Source: Thermoanaerobacter uzonensis DSM 18761
Lineage (GTDB): Bacteria > Bacillota > Thermoanaerobacteria > Thermoanaerobacterales > Thermoanaerobacteraceae
DNA length: 54,545 nt
Assembly: GCF_900129115.1 (NCBI RefSeq)
Contig: NZ_FQUR01000012.1
Coordinates: forward strand, 42,724 to 97,268
Direction of reading: 5' to 3'
Shown here: positions 7,690-15,320 of the stretch, piece after piece
Layout: every line of letters starts with the position of its first letter
Position numbering within the stretch: the first letter of the stretch is position 1
Made by a program: the position numbers and the translations under genes
Notes under the pieces: model-generated
Databases searched by the model: none
What the model was told of the DNA's origin: nothing
What the model saw: only the letters and a program-made list of their open reading frames with translations

Positions 7690-8280
7690 TTATGCTCTTA
7701 TAAAATTTATCAGCACCTCAGAGAACTTTTTTGCATCATCAAAATAGCAGGTATGTCCCAAATTCTCAAACATAAACAATGTACTGTTTTTAATATTATT
7801 TTTCAATATTTCCGCAAATTCATATGGCGCAATTTCATCCTTCTTTCCCCATACAATCAATGTTTTCACATATATTTCATTTAATTTTTCTTTGTATTTA
7901 TCTACTTTTATGCTATCCACAATTGTCAAACTTTTAAGCATATCGCCATATTTGAGAGCAAATTTTATCGATATCTCACCGCTAAAAGAGGGAGCTACAA
8001 GGTGAAGAGAAGGGATATTTAAGTTTTTTACAAATTCTAGTAAAGCCTCTTCTCTTTCTAAATCGCACTCTTCGGAAGAACCATATCCGGGAAATTCGAG
8101 ACATATCACCTTAAATCCTTCATTAGACAAATTTTCAGCTATCCCTGAATTTATCCAATCATAAGTATTGTATCTTTTGCCATGTAATAATATCACTGTA
8201 TCTTTGCTACTCTCTTTATCTATTTCTAAATAATGAATTTTACTGCCTTTTATATTTAAATATTCATCTTTTATAACCAT
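7690..8280 (-). CDS. Alpha/beta hydrolase
   Basis: A 196-residue single-domain alpha/beta hydrolase. The oxyanion strand is VILLHGKRY, the probable nucleophile Ser is in VAPSFSGEIS (the usual GxSxG has become A-P-S-F-S), Asp is in VWGKKDEIAPYE and the catalytic His in NLGHTCYFDD. Short size and lack of a large cap domain resemble CIB-type (ABHD14-like) hydrolases. Substrate unknown. It starts at an ATG after GAGGTAATTTAA, 11 bp downstream of the flavoenzyme gene, so the two form an operon and may act on the same kind of compound. Confidence 0.88.
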   Translation of the reverse strand: MVIKDEYLNIKGSKIHYLEIDKESSKDTVILLHGKRYNTYDWINSGIAENLSNEGFKVICLEFPGYGSSEECDLEREEALLEFVKNLNIPSLHLVAPSFSGEISIKFALKYGDMLKSLTIVDSIKVDKYKEKLNEIYVKTLIVWGKKDEIAPYEFAEILKNNIKNSTLFMFENLGHTCYFDDAKKFSEVLINFIRA

Positions 8281-8291
8281 TTAAATTACCT

Positions 8292-10109
8292 CTATATAAT
8301 GAGTGAAAGCTCTGCTCCATCCCTTATCGCTTCTACTGCAGAAGCAACAGTTTTGCAGTCGCCAATGAAATGATATCTGTTTTCATTTTTTAGTTCCTCA
8401 AATTCAGTATCAGGTAAATTTCCAACTGCTAAAACTACATCCTCAACTTTGACTACTTTATATGTGTCCTTGGAAGTATACATGAGTTTTCCACCAGATA
8501 TTTCTTTTATTAAAGCATTTGTGATTATATCAACTTTAAGTTCTTTTAATCTATTTAAAATCAGTTTTTTAACCATTGGGTATATCCCTTCGCCAGCTTC
8601 TTCTTTCATTTCTAAAACTGTCACTTTTTTCCCTTTTTCAGCAAGGTATTCGGCTGTTTCAAGTCCAGTAAGGCCTCCACCAATTATTGCAATATCTCTT
8701 CCTTTTGGAATATTTCCCTCCAATACTTCAATAGCCGTGTAGGAATTTATATCCGCATCCAAATTGATTTTAGCTGGCTTTGAGCCTGTAGCAATGACAA
8801 TTTTATCATAAGGCATTTCTTTTATTTCCTGTAAACTTATTTTTTTATTTAAATGTACTTTGACATTGTATTTCTTTAAATCATTTTCCAGATATTCAAT
8901 AACTTTCCCTATCTCTTGTTTATAAGGAGGCACTTTTGCTACATTTAGTTGTCCGCCAAGTTTATTTTCTTTTTCAAACAAAGTAACATTATGACCTTTT
9001 TTAGCAAGATATTTGGCCGCAGACATGCCTGCTGGCCCGCCGCCAATTACAGCTATATTTAATGGTTTATCGGTTTTTACTTCAAATTCTTTTTCTCTCC
9101 CTACCTCTGGATTAATCATGCAAGAAACAGAAAGTCCTTTTTGAATGTATGCAATACACGCCTGATTGCAGTGAATGCAATACCTTATATCTTCTTGTCC
9201 TTTTATCAACTTTTCTGCCAAATCCGGATCTCCTATGAGACCACGAGCTATCCCTATAAAATCAGCTATGCCATCCTCTAAAATTTTTTCCCAATCGTAA
9301 ACACTGCCGAGCTTATCAACCGCTATAACAGGTATAGTTATATTTTCCTTTATCCTCTTTAAAATTCCAATTAAAGGCTTATCTCCAATTCCCATAGGAG
9401 AGATATGGTATTCCGATGTGGAAGACACACCTCCTGATATATCTAAAGCATCAGCACCATGGTATTCTAACAGTTTTGCGAATCTTACACTCTCTTCGAT
9501 TGAAAAGCCTCCATCTGTAAAATCACTGCCATTAATCCTGCAAATTACTGTCATATCGGGAAGGGCTTTTTTAACTCCTCGCAATATATCAAGTGCAAAC
9601 TTTGCCCTTCCTTCAAAATTTCCTCCGTATTCGTCAGTCCTTTGGTTTGTATCAGGCGATAAAAATTGATTTACAAACCAACCATGGGCAAAGTGCAACT
9701 CCACAGCATCAAAACCAGCCTTTTTCGCCCTTATTGCTCCATTTACAAAATCTTGTATAAAACCCTGTATCTGTTGTTTTGTAAAATCTGATGGCTTGTA
9801 TTTTGGATTGTGCATTGCAAGTTGAATAGCAGCTTGTGCCCCATTTTGGTGAATTACCTCCGATAATTTTCTAAGTCCCTGTATTTTGTCGTCATCATCT
9901 ATTCCTATTTGATTTATGAAAAATTTTCCCAGCTTATTTACGTAACTTGCACCCACAATGACCAATGAGACACCTTTTGACCTTCTTTTATAATATTCCA
10001 CTTCTCTTTCGCTTACAAAACCCTCATTTGATAAATTTGTAACAGTAGGCAACATAATTATCCTATTTTTTAACTTAATATTCCCTATTTTCCCTTCTTT
10101 TAATAACAC
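8292..10109 (-). CDS. NADH:flavin oxidoreductase, 2,4-dienoyl-CoA reductase-like (OYE + FeS + FAD/NAD)
   Basis: A multidomain enoate reductase-type enzyme of about 605 residues. An N-terminal FMN TIM barrel (1-330) has the old-yellow-enzyme motif FAHGWFVNQFLSPDTNQR; a 4Fe-4S motif follows in CIHCNQACIAY...SCMINP (about 306-325); then a pyridine-nucleotide-disulfide domain with IAVIGGGPAGMSAAK (about 352-366) and IAIIGGGLTGLETAEYL. Relatives include FadH, enoate reductases and bile-acid BaiCD; which unsaturated compound is reduced here is unclear. Two GTG codons compete: 10118 overlaps the Shine-Dalgarno GAGGTGG, whereas 10109 is eight bases after it and is chosen. First gene of an operon with the hydrolase. 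Confidence 0.9.
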   Translation of the reverse strand: MLLKEGKIGNIKLKNRIIMLPTVTNLSNEGFVSEREVEYYKRRSKGVSLVIVGASYVNKLGKFFINQIGIDDDDKIQGLRKLSEVIHQNGAQAAIQLAMHNPKYKPSDFTKQQIQGFIQDFVNGAIRAKKAGFDAVELHFAHGWFVNQFLSPDTNQRTDEYGGNFEGRAKFALDILRGVKKALPDMTVICRINGSDFTDGGFSIEESVRFAKLLEYHGADALDISGGVSSTSEYHISPMGIGDKPLIGILKRIKENITIPVIAVDKLGSVYDWEKILEDGIADFIGIARGLIGDPDLAEKLIKGQEDIRYCIHCNQACIAYIQKGLSVSCMINPEVGREKEFEVKTDKPLNIAVIGGGPAGMSAAKYLAKKGHNVTLFEKENKLGGQLNVAKVPPYKQEIGKVIEYLENDLKKYNVKVHLNKKISLQEIKEMPYDKIVIATGSKPAKINLDADINSYTAIEVLEGNIPKGRDIAIIGGGLTGLETAEYLAEKGKKVTVLEMKEEAGEGIYPMVKKLILNRLKELKVDIITNALIKEISGGKLMYTSKDTYKVVKVEDVVLAVGNLPDTEFEELKNENRYHFIGDCKTVASAVEAIRDGAELSLII

Positions 10110-10121
10110 ATTGACCACCTC
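10098..10121. repeat. Arm of an inverted duplication of the flavoenzyme gene start
   Basis: The translation-start region of the flavoenzyme gene, from GAGGTGG through the GTG start (minus strand), recurs on the plus strand at 10201-10224 with about 20 of 24 bases identical. Confidence 0.6.
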
Positions 10122-10200
10122 TTCTATAGTTATATTTTAAAACTTGCATTAACATAAGTAAAATAATATAATTTTATACAACATATAAGTGAAAACTTAT

Positions 10201-10224
10201 GAGGTGGTTAATGTGTTATTTTAA
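10201..10224. repeat. Second arm of the inverted duplication; decayed start region
   Basis: The plus-strand sequence GAGGTGGTTAATGTGTTATT copies the opposite-strand start region at 10098-10121 but runs into a stop codon after six codons. It precedes the promoter of the PfpI-like gene. It may be a remnant of a duplicated 5' region. Confidence 0.5.
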
Positions 10225-10228
10225 TTTC

Positions 10229-10257
10229 TTGACATAAGTTGCCATAAATGTTACAAT
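10229..10257 (+). promoter_or_regulatory. Sigma-A promoter of the PfpI-like gene
   Basis: TTGACA (10229-10234), 17-base spacer, TACAAT (10252-10257), about 36 bases before the start codon of the next gene. Confidence 0.8.
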
Positions 10258-10293
10258 AATATTAACCATAAAAATCCTAAGAGGTGAATTCTT

Positions 10294-10800
10294 ATGAAAA
10301 AAATTGCTATATTAATTGAGAATATGTATGAAGAGCCAGAACTACTATATCCATACTATAGACTTAAAGAAGAGGGATATGAAGTACATTTAATAGGTCC
10401 AGAAAAAGACAAAGTATATACAGGAAAACATGGATATCCAATGAAAAGCACCCATGCTTCAAAAGATGTAAAAGCCAAAGATTATGATGCAGTAATAATC
10501 CCTGGAGGTTATTCACCTGATTACATGAGGAGATGTAATGACACTATTAATTTTGTCAAAGAAATGGACAAACTGCAAAAGCCTATAGCGGCTATTTGCC
10601 ACGGCCCCTGGATTATGGCTTCCGCTTGCAATTTAAAAGGCAAAAGAGTGACAAGCTTTTTCTCAATAAAAGATGACTTAATAAATGCAGGAGCCCAGTA
10701 TGTAGATGAAGAAGTAGTTGTAGATGGAAATTTAATAACCTCCAGAACTCCAAATGATTTGGTAGCTTTTTTAAAAGCCATAATTGAAAAGGTTAAGTAA
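10294..10800 (+). CDS. DJ-1/PfpI family protein
   Basis: 168 residues, the standard size for the PfpI subgroup of the DJ-1 superfamily. The nucleophile-elbow Cys is in AAICHGPWIMASA (Cys about 101) with the adjacent His, and the conserved Glu is near the N-terminus (IENMYEEPELLYP). Members are reported as intracellular proteases or as glyoxalase/deglycase-type enzymes that handle reactive carbonyls; sequence alone does not decide. The ATG follows AAGAGGTGAATTCTT, and a clear promoter lies upstream. Single gene closed by a strong terminator. Confidence 0.93.
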   Translation: MKKIAILIENMYEEPELLYPYYRLKEEGYEVHLIGPEKDKVYTGKHGYPMKSTHASKDVKAKDYDAVIIPGGYSPDYMRRCNDTINFVKEMDKLQKPIAAICHGPWIMASACNLKGKRVTSFFSIKDDLINAGAQYVDEEVVVDGNLITSRTPNDLVAFLKAIIEKVK

Positions 10801-10803
10801 ACT

Positions 10804-10845
10804 AAAAAGGATTCTGATCTTTTAGACTTCAGAATCCTTTTCCTT
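10804..10845 (+). terminator. Terminator of the PfpI-like gene
   Basis: AAAAGGATTCTGA pairs with TCAGAATCCTTTT around an 11-base loop, followed by further T residues. Confidence 0.9.
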
Positions 10846-10865
10846 TTCAGCAGAATTTTCGATTT

Positions 10866-10941
10866 TGGTGGAGCCAAGGGGACTTGAACCCCTGACCTTG
10901 TGAATGCCATTCACACGCTCTCCCAACTGAGCTATGGCCCC
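10866..10941 (-). tRNA. tRNA-Ala (anticodon GGC)
   Basis: Read on the minus strand: acceptor GGGGCCA pairs with TGGCTCC and includes the G3:U70 pair that marks alanine tRNAs; D-loop AGCTCAGTTGGGAGAGC; anticodon stem TGTGA/TCACA enclosing ATGGCAT (anticodon GGC); T-arm GGGGTTCAAGTCCCC; encoded CCA end. 76 bases including CCA. Confidence 0.97.
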
Positions 10942-11072
10942 ACACTTTTATAGCTTTTGTATTAATATAAATTATATCATAAAATCTTGATGTTTGTCGA
11001 TATAGATTTTTAACCCCATTTGTTGTGATATGCATATTATAAAGTAAGTAACTAAATAGCTGAGGTGATAGA

Positions 11073-11468
11073 ATGTATTCTTTATACAAAGAAAAAAATA
11101 ACGCTAATAGAGAAAATGAAAAAACTGAACAAATTGTAGGTTTACAATCTTTTTCTATATTTGTGCTTTTGATGATATCAGGCATTTTAAGTCCTTACCT
11201 TAGAAAAGTCATACCCCTCGCTATAAATTTGGTCTCGGGAATAAGAGGAACAATTTCATTAATCCAAGAATATACACAATCAGAAAATAACGAATCAAAT
11301 AATGAATCCAGCATCCTCAATGTTTTAATGGCATATTACATTTCACTGATACTTTTATACTCTTCCCTCTCATGCTATAGAGGAGGTTTTGATGTAGCAT
11401 CAGATATTTTACCATTACCTACTGATATTAAGTCTATGCTTTACCCTTTTAAATATCCTCAACCATAA
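11073..11468 (+). CDS. Hypothetical protein with a hydrophobic centre
   Basis: I do not recognise this 131-residue protein. It has a charged Asn/Glu/Lys-rich N-terminus (about 1-25), a hydrophobic stretch (SIFVLLMISGILSPYL, about 29-44), a polar Asn/Ser/Glu-rich stretch near 72-80 and a second hydrophobic segment (VLMAYYISLILLYSS). This suggests a small membrane-associated protein. The ATG is well supported by GCTGAGGTGATAGA. It lies alone between tRNA-Ala and tmRNA on the opposite strand and has its own terminator, which supports a real gene. No Cys cluster or known motif was seen. Confidence 0.65.
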   Translation: MYSLYKEKNNANRENEKTEQIVGLQSFSIFVLLMISGILSPYLRKVIPLAINLVSGIRGTISLIQEYTQSENNESNNESSILNVLMAYYISLILLYSSLSCYRGGFDVASDILPLPTDIKSMLYPFKYPQP

Positions 11469-11530
11469 AAATATAACTTCAATTCGTATGTGGTTTACAT
11501 CACCATATAATGAATTGAAGCTGTATTTTT
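11467..11530. terminator. Terminator between the hypothetical gene and tmRNA
   Basis: AAAAATATAACTTCAATTC pairs with GAATTGAAGCTGTATTTTT across a loop of about 26 bases. A-rich on one side and T-rich on the other, so it can act in both directions, ending the hypothetical gene and ssrA. Confidence 0.75.
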
Positions 11531-11539
11531 ATTATATTT

Positions 11540-11892
11540 TGGTGGAGGTGCGGGGAGTCGAACCCCGGTCCGAAGGCGTCACAGTAAAAGCTTCTCCGAG
11601 CGCAGTCGCTGTTTTAACTTTCCCTCAGCGGTTCTCCCAGCGACAGGATAACCGCCTCGGTAGCTTCATAAGTTCCGGTTTTGCCCCGAAGCCTGAGCAA
11701 AACCAGTTCCCCACTTTTTTGACGCCCAATCCTGAAACGTGGGCATTTCAGGTTGGACGGCTACCTTAAATTAGGCAGCGTAAGCTAATTCTCTGTCTGC
11801 GTTTATTTTTACTCCACCATTTTTACGAGCTGGCGGACAACTCGGCTCGCTACTTTTACCTCGACTGCCCCCGTCGAAACCAGTACACCCCC
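11540..11892 (-). ncRNA. ssrA: Transfer-messenger RNA (tmRNA)
   Basis: Rescues ribosomes stalled on broken mRNA together with SmpB. The 353-base RNA begins GGGGGTGTACTGGTTTCGAC and ends in a tRNA-like CCGGGGTTCGACTCCCCG T-arm and CACCTCCACCA. The acceptor GGGGGTG/CACCTCC has the G3:U pair required for alanine charging. The tag reading frame is at 11771-11800 and encodes ADRELAYAA followed by TAA. Pseudoknot segments lie between. It starts three bases after the smpB stop codon, so both are likely transcribed together and the RNA is then processed. Confidence 0.98.
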
Positions 11893-11895
11893 ATG

Positions 11896-12366
11896 TTATA
11901 TGCCTAATTGTTTTTCTTTAAAGTGCTTTTCTAATTCTCTTTTTGCATCTCTTCTCGCAATATCTTCTCTCTTATCGTAGAGTTTTTTACCTCTTGCTAC
12001 CGCTAATTCGACTTTGACAAGGCCTCGCTTTAAATAAAGCTTTGTAGGAATTAAAGTGTAACCCTTCCTTGTCACATAACCAATTAATTTATTAATCTCA
12101 TGTCTATTAAGAAGTAATTTTCTAGTTCTTAAAGGGTCTTTATTAAATATATTGCCTTTTTCGTAAGGACTTATATGCATATTATAAAGATAAACTTCGT
12201 TGTTTTCAACTCTTGCAAAGCTATCTTTTAAATTGACTTTCCCCATCCTAATAGATTTAACTTCAGTTCCACTAAGCACTATTCCTGCTTCATAAGTCTC
12301 TTCAATGAAATAATCATGGTAAGCTTTTTTATTTTGAGCGATTATTTTAATTTCTTCCTTTGCCAA
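11896..12366 (-). CDS. smpB: SsrA-binding protein SmpB
   Basis: RNA-binding partner that delivers alanyl-tmRNA to stalled ribosomes. The 156-residue protein shows all family blocks: [38 protein letters not shown], the central HISPYEKGN and LLLNRHEI, and a basic C-terminal tail ([16 protein letters not shown]) that mimics mRNA in the decoding channel. The start codon is TTG, eight bases after AGAGGGTG. It lies directly upstream of ssrA, has its own promoter at 12440-12467 and a prominent hairpin in the leader. Confidence 0.98.
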
Positions 12367-12395
12367 ATTTTTAACACCCTCTTTAGGAGAAAATT

Positions 12396-12422
12396 GCCCT
12401 ACTTGTGTGTCACAAATAGGGC
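12396..12422 (-). promoter_or_regulatory. 5' leader stem-loop of smpB-ssrA (attenuator, stabiliser or rnr terminator)
   Basis: On the minus strand GCCCTATTTGTG pairs with CACAAGTAGGGC around ACA (one mismatch) and is followed by AATTTTC. It begins about ten bases after the start predicted from the promoter at 12440-12467. It may also stop read-through from rnr. Confidence 0.7.
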
Positions 12423-12439
12423 ACCATCATCGCTCTTAT

Positions 12440-12467
12440 ATTATAACACATTTTTAAATAGTGTCAA
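12440..12467 (-). promoter_or_regulatory. Sigma-A promoter of smpB-ssrA
   Basis: Minus strand TTGACA (12462-12467), 16-base spacer, TATAAT (12440-12445), both perfect consensus. It lies in the gap just downstream of rnr. Confidence 0.85.
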
Positions 12468-12475
12468 TATATGTT

Positions 12476-14638
12476 TCAGCTTTTATACTCGGTTAAGCCA
12501 ATCTCTAAGTTATCTTTTTCCTCTTCTGCTAAAACAAAGTCTATTTCTCTCCTATCCACATCTACATGAACAATTTTTACATAAACCTCTTTACCTATAG
12601 AGTAAACTTTTTTGCTCTTTTCACCAATTAAAACATATCTTTCTGGATCAAAATGGTAATAATCATCCTCCAATGAAGCAACATCTACTAACCCTTCCAC
12701 AGTATTGTCAAGCTCTACAAAAAATCCGTAATTTGTCACGTTGGAAATTATCCCTTTATAAACATTCCCTATTCTATCTGCCATGTACTCTACTTTCTTT
12801 AATTCTTCTATTTCTCTCTCTGCAGCTTCTGCTGCTCTTTCTCTCTCAGAAGATTTTAAAGCAATGTCATTTAAGATTCTGTTGTAATGACGTTGTCTTT
12901 TTTCTGTTAATTTTCCATTTATGTATTCTTTTATTATCCTGTGAATTATAAGGTCAGGATATCTCCTTATAGGAGAAGTAAAGTGAGTATAATATTGAGT
13001 CGCCAAAGCATAATGGCCTATATCTTCTGGACTGTATCTTGCTCTTTTTAAAGACCTTAAAAGCAAAGTTTCTACAACTCTTTGCTCACTCTTTCCTCTC
13101 ACTTGCCTTATTAATTCTTGCAAAGACTTCGGATGTATTTGTCCTCCTTCAATTCCTTTTATATGATACCCCAAATTGTGAATAAACTTATTAAAAGCAA
13201 TCAGCTTTTCTATATCCGGATGTTCATGAATTCTATAAACAAAAGGTACATTTAACCAATGCATGTGCTCCGCTACCGTTTCATTAGCTGCTAACATAAA
13301 TTCTTCAATTATCCTGTGAGCTATATTTCTTTCAACTTTTACAATATCTATTGGCTTACCTTTCTCGTCTACTATTACTTTAGCTTCAGGAAAATCAAAA
13401 TCTACACTGCCTCTTCTTTTCCTCTTCTCTAGCAAAACAAGAGCTAGCTCTTTCATTAGTTTAAAATCTTCCAATAGATACTGATACCTCTTTTTTAATT
13501 CTTCATCATTTTCTTCTAAGAGTTTGTAAACATTCGTATATGTCATTCTCTCTTTACTCTTTATAATGCTTTCAAAAATTTCATGGTCTACAACTTCTCC
13601 TTGAGAGTTTATTTTCATTTTAACAGTGAGAGTCAGTCTTTCTTCCTGCGGATTTAAACTGCAAATACCATTAGATAACTTAGGTGGCAACATTGGTATT
13701 ACTCTATCAATGAAGTATACACTACATCCTCTCTTTAATGCTTCTTTATCTAAATGAGAACCTTCTTTTACGTAGTGGCTCACATCTGCAATACTCACAT
13801 ATAAAAGATAAGTTTCCTCTGAAAGTTTTTGTACACATACTGCGTCGTCTAAATCTTTTGCATCTTCTCCATCAATTGTGACAAAGTTTAAGTTAGTCAA
13901 ATCAATTCTTCTCTTTTTTTCTTCTTCAGGAATTTCTGTAGATATATCTTCTGCTTCCTTTAAAACCTCTTTAGAAAAAAATTCAGGAATATCATATTCC
14001 CTTATAATGGACATTACATCTATGCCAGGATCACCCTTATACCCTAATACTTCTATAATCTCCCCTTCAGGGCTTCGTCTTCCTTCAGGCCATTTAGTAA
14101 TTCTAACTACAACTTTCATACCAGTTTTTGCGTTTTTATCTTCTCCTTTAGGGATAAATATATCTTGATGGATCTTTTTGTTGTCTGGCACTACAAAGCC
14201 AAAATTTTTACTTTTTTCGTAAGTTCCAACAATAGTTGTATTTGCCCTTTTGAGAATTTTTACAACTTCTCCCTCTTCACTCTTTCCATCCACCCTTTTT
14301 GTAACTCTTACCAAAACAGTGTCATCATGCATTGCACCATTCATGCCGCTTACAGGTATGAATATGTCCTTTACATTGCTATCTTCGGGAATTAAAAAGC
14401 CATAGCCTCTTGAATGAAATTCAATCTTACCTTTGACCAAATCTAATCTTTCGGGAAGAGCATATTTACCTCGTTTTGTTTTAAAAACAAGGCCTTCTGT
14501 TTCCATCTCTTTTAATATTTTTTCTAAAATGCTTTTTTGACTATAGTCTATCCCTAATATTTTCATTATTTCCTCTATTTTAGAAGGCTTATAATCTTCT
14601 TCATTCATTAATTCTAAAAGTTTTTCCTTCACATTCAT
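12476..14638 (-). CDS. rnr: Ribonuclease R
   Basis: Processive 3'-5' exoribonuclease that degrades structured RNA and, with tmRNA, defective messages. The 720-residue protein has an N-terminal winged-helix region (about 1-70), two cold-shock/OB domains (GYGFLIPED, NFGFVVPDN), the RNB catalytic domain with Asp residues in TIDGEDAKDLDDAV (near 258), HFTSPIRRYPDLI and a C-terminal S1 domain (GIISNVTNYGFFVELDN). The ATG at 14644 abuts the Shine-Dalgarno sequence; ATG 14638, six bases after GAGGA, is used. It is nine bases from the upstream HD gene, so they form an operon, and sits next to smpB-ssrA, a conserved functional neighbourhood. Confidence 0.97.
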   Translation of the reverse strand: MNVKEKLLELMNEEDYKPSKIEEIMKILGIDYSQKSILEKILKEMETEGLVFKTKRGKYALPERLDLVKGKIEFHSRGYGFLIPEDSNVKDIFIPVSGMNGAMHDDTVLVRVTKRVDGKSEEGEVVKILKRANTTIVGTYEKSKNFGFVVPDNKKIHQDIFIPKGEDKNAKTGMKVVVRITKWPEGRRSPEGEIIEVLGYKGDPGIDVMSIIREYDIPEFFSKEVLKEAEDISTEIPEEEKKRRIDLTNLNFVTIDGEDAKDLDDAVCVQKLSEETYLLYVSIADVSHYVKEGSHLDKEALKRGCSVYFIDRVIPMLPPKLSNGICSLNPQEERLTLTVKMKINSQGEVVDHEIFESIIKSKERMTYTNVYKLLEENDEELKKRYQYLLEDFKLMKELALVLLEKRKRRGSVDFDFPEAKVIVDEKGKPIDIVKVERNIAHRIIEEFMLAANETVAEHMHWLNVPFVYRIHEHPDIEKLIAFNKFIHNLGYHIKGIEGGQIHPKSLQELIRQVRGKSEQRVVETLLLRSLKRARYSPEDIGHYALATQYYTHFTSPIRRYPDLIIHRIIKEYINGKLTEKRQRHYNRILNDIALKSSERERAAEAAEREIEELKKVEYMADRIGNVYKGIISNVTNYGFFVELDNTVEGLVDVASLEDDYYHFDPERYVLIGEKSKKVYSIGKEVYVKIVHVDVDRREIDFVLAEEEKDNLEIGLTEYKS

Positions 14639-14647
14639 TCCCATTCC

Positions 14648-15199
14648 TCACAATCCTATCTGCGGTGCGATTTTTTTCATTTCATTAAGGGCAATCTCTA
14701 AAAATTCGTCTAAAGAAATTCCAAATTCTTCACAAGTTTTGATTTGGTCACGGTTTGCTCCTTTAGCAAAAGTCTTGTCTTTAAACTTCTTCTTTAATGA
14801 TTTTAGCTGAACCTCTTCTAATTTTTTAGAAGGCATCACATAAGCTGTTGCAGTAATTAAACCCGATAAAGGATCTACTGCAAAAAGGGCTTTGTCAAGA
14901 AGAGTTATCCTCTCAATGCCATGAATTTCATTATGGGCCATAACTGCATGTACTATTTCCTCATCAAGACCATGCTCTGTTAAAATTTCTCCACCTCTTA
15001 TACTGTGCAACTCTGGATTATCCTTAGTTTCTTGGTAGTCTATGTCATGTAATATCCCTGTAATTACCCATCTTTCAACATCTTGTCCAAATCTTTCAGC
15101 TAAACCTCCCATTATAGCACCTGTAGCTATCATGTGATTTATTAAGGTCTCATCTGACACATATTCTTTGACAAGCGCTAAGGCCGTGTTTCTATCCAT
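14648..15199 (-). CDS. HD-domain phosphohydrolase (HDIG type)
   Basis: A 183-residue single HD domain. Metal-binding residues are visible: His in LINHMIATG (about 21), HDID near residues 51-54, HSIRGGEI and AHNEIHG. This is the short HDIG subgroup that handles phosphodiesters or nucleotides; no substrate can be assigned. The start ATG is preceded by TAGGAGGAGAGTTAA. It is the first gene of an operon with rnr, with nine bases between them, which hints at a role linked to RNA or nucleotide turnover. Confidence 0.9.
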   Translation of the reverse strand: MDRNTALALVKEYVSDETLINHMIATGAIMGGLAERFGQDVERWVITGILHDIDYQETKDNPELHSIRGGEILTEHGLDEEIVHAVMAHNEIHGIERITLLDKALFAVDPLSGLITATAYVMPSKKLEEVQLKSLKKKFKDKTFAKGANRDQIKTCEEFGISLDEFLEIALNEMKKIAPQIGL

Positions 15200-15282
15200 T
15201 TAACTCTCCTCCTACTATTAAAGTTACCAATTTTACTTAATATTATAACATGAATGGTCAAAAAACAATAATCTTAAATGCA

Positions 15283-15313
15283 CAAAGGCAGCAAATTTGA
15301 TTTGCTGCCTTTG
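15283..15313 (-). terminator. Terminator downstream of ppdK
   Basis: A perfect 14-bp stem (CAAAGGCAGCAAAT with ATTTGCTGCCTTTG) around a three-base loop, beginning eight bases after the ppdK stop. There is no long T-run directly after it, so termination efficiency is uncertain. Confidence 0.75.
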
Positions 15314-15320
15314 AAATTAA

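Noticed and set aside
10521-11185. Minus-strand frames across the PfpI gene, tRNA and the unknown gene
   Set aside because: They cross the tRNA-Ala gene and strong terminators and are antisense to supported genes.
11488-11769. 93-codon plus-strand frame opposite tmRNA
   Set aside because: It is antisense to ssrA; the conserved RNA structure explains the sequence.
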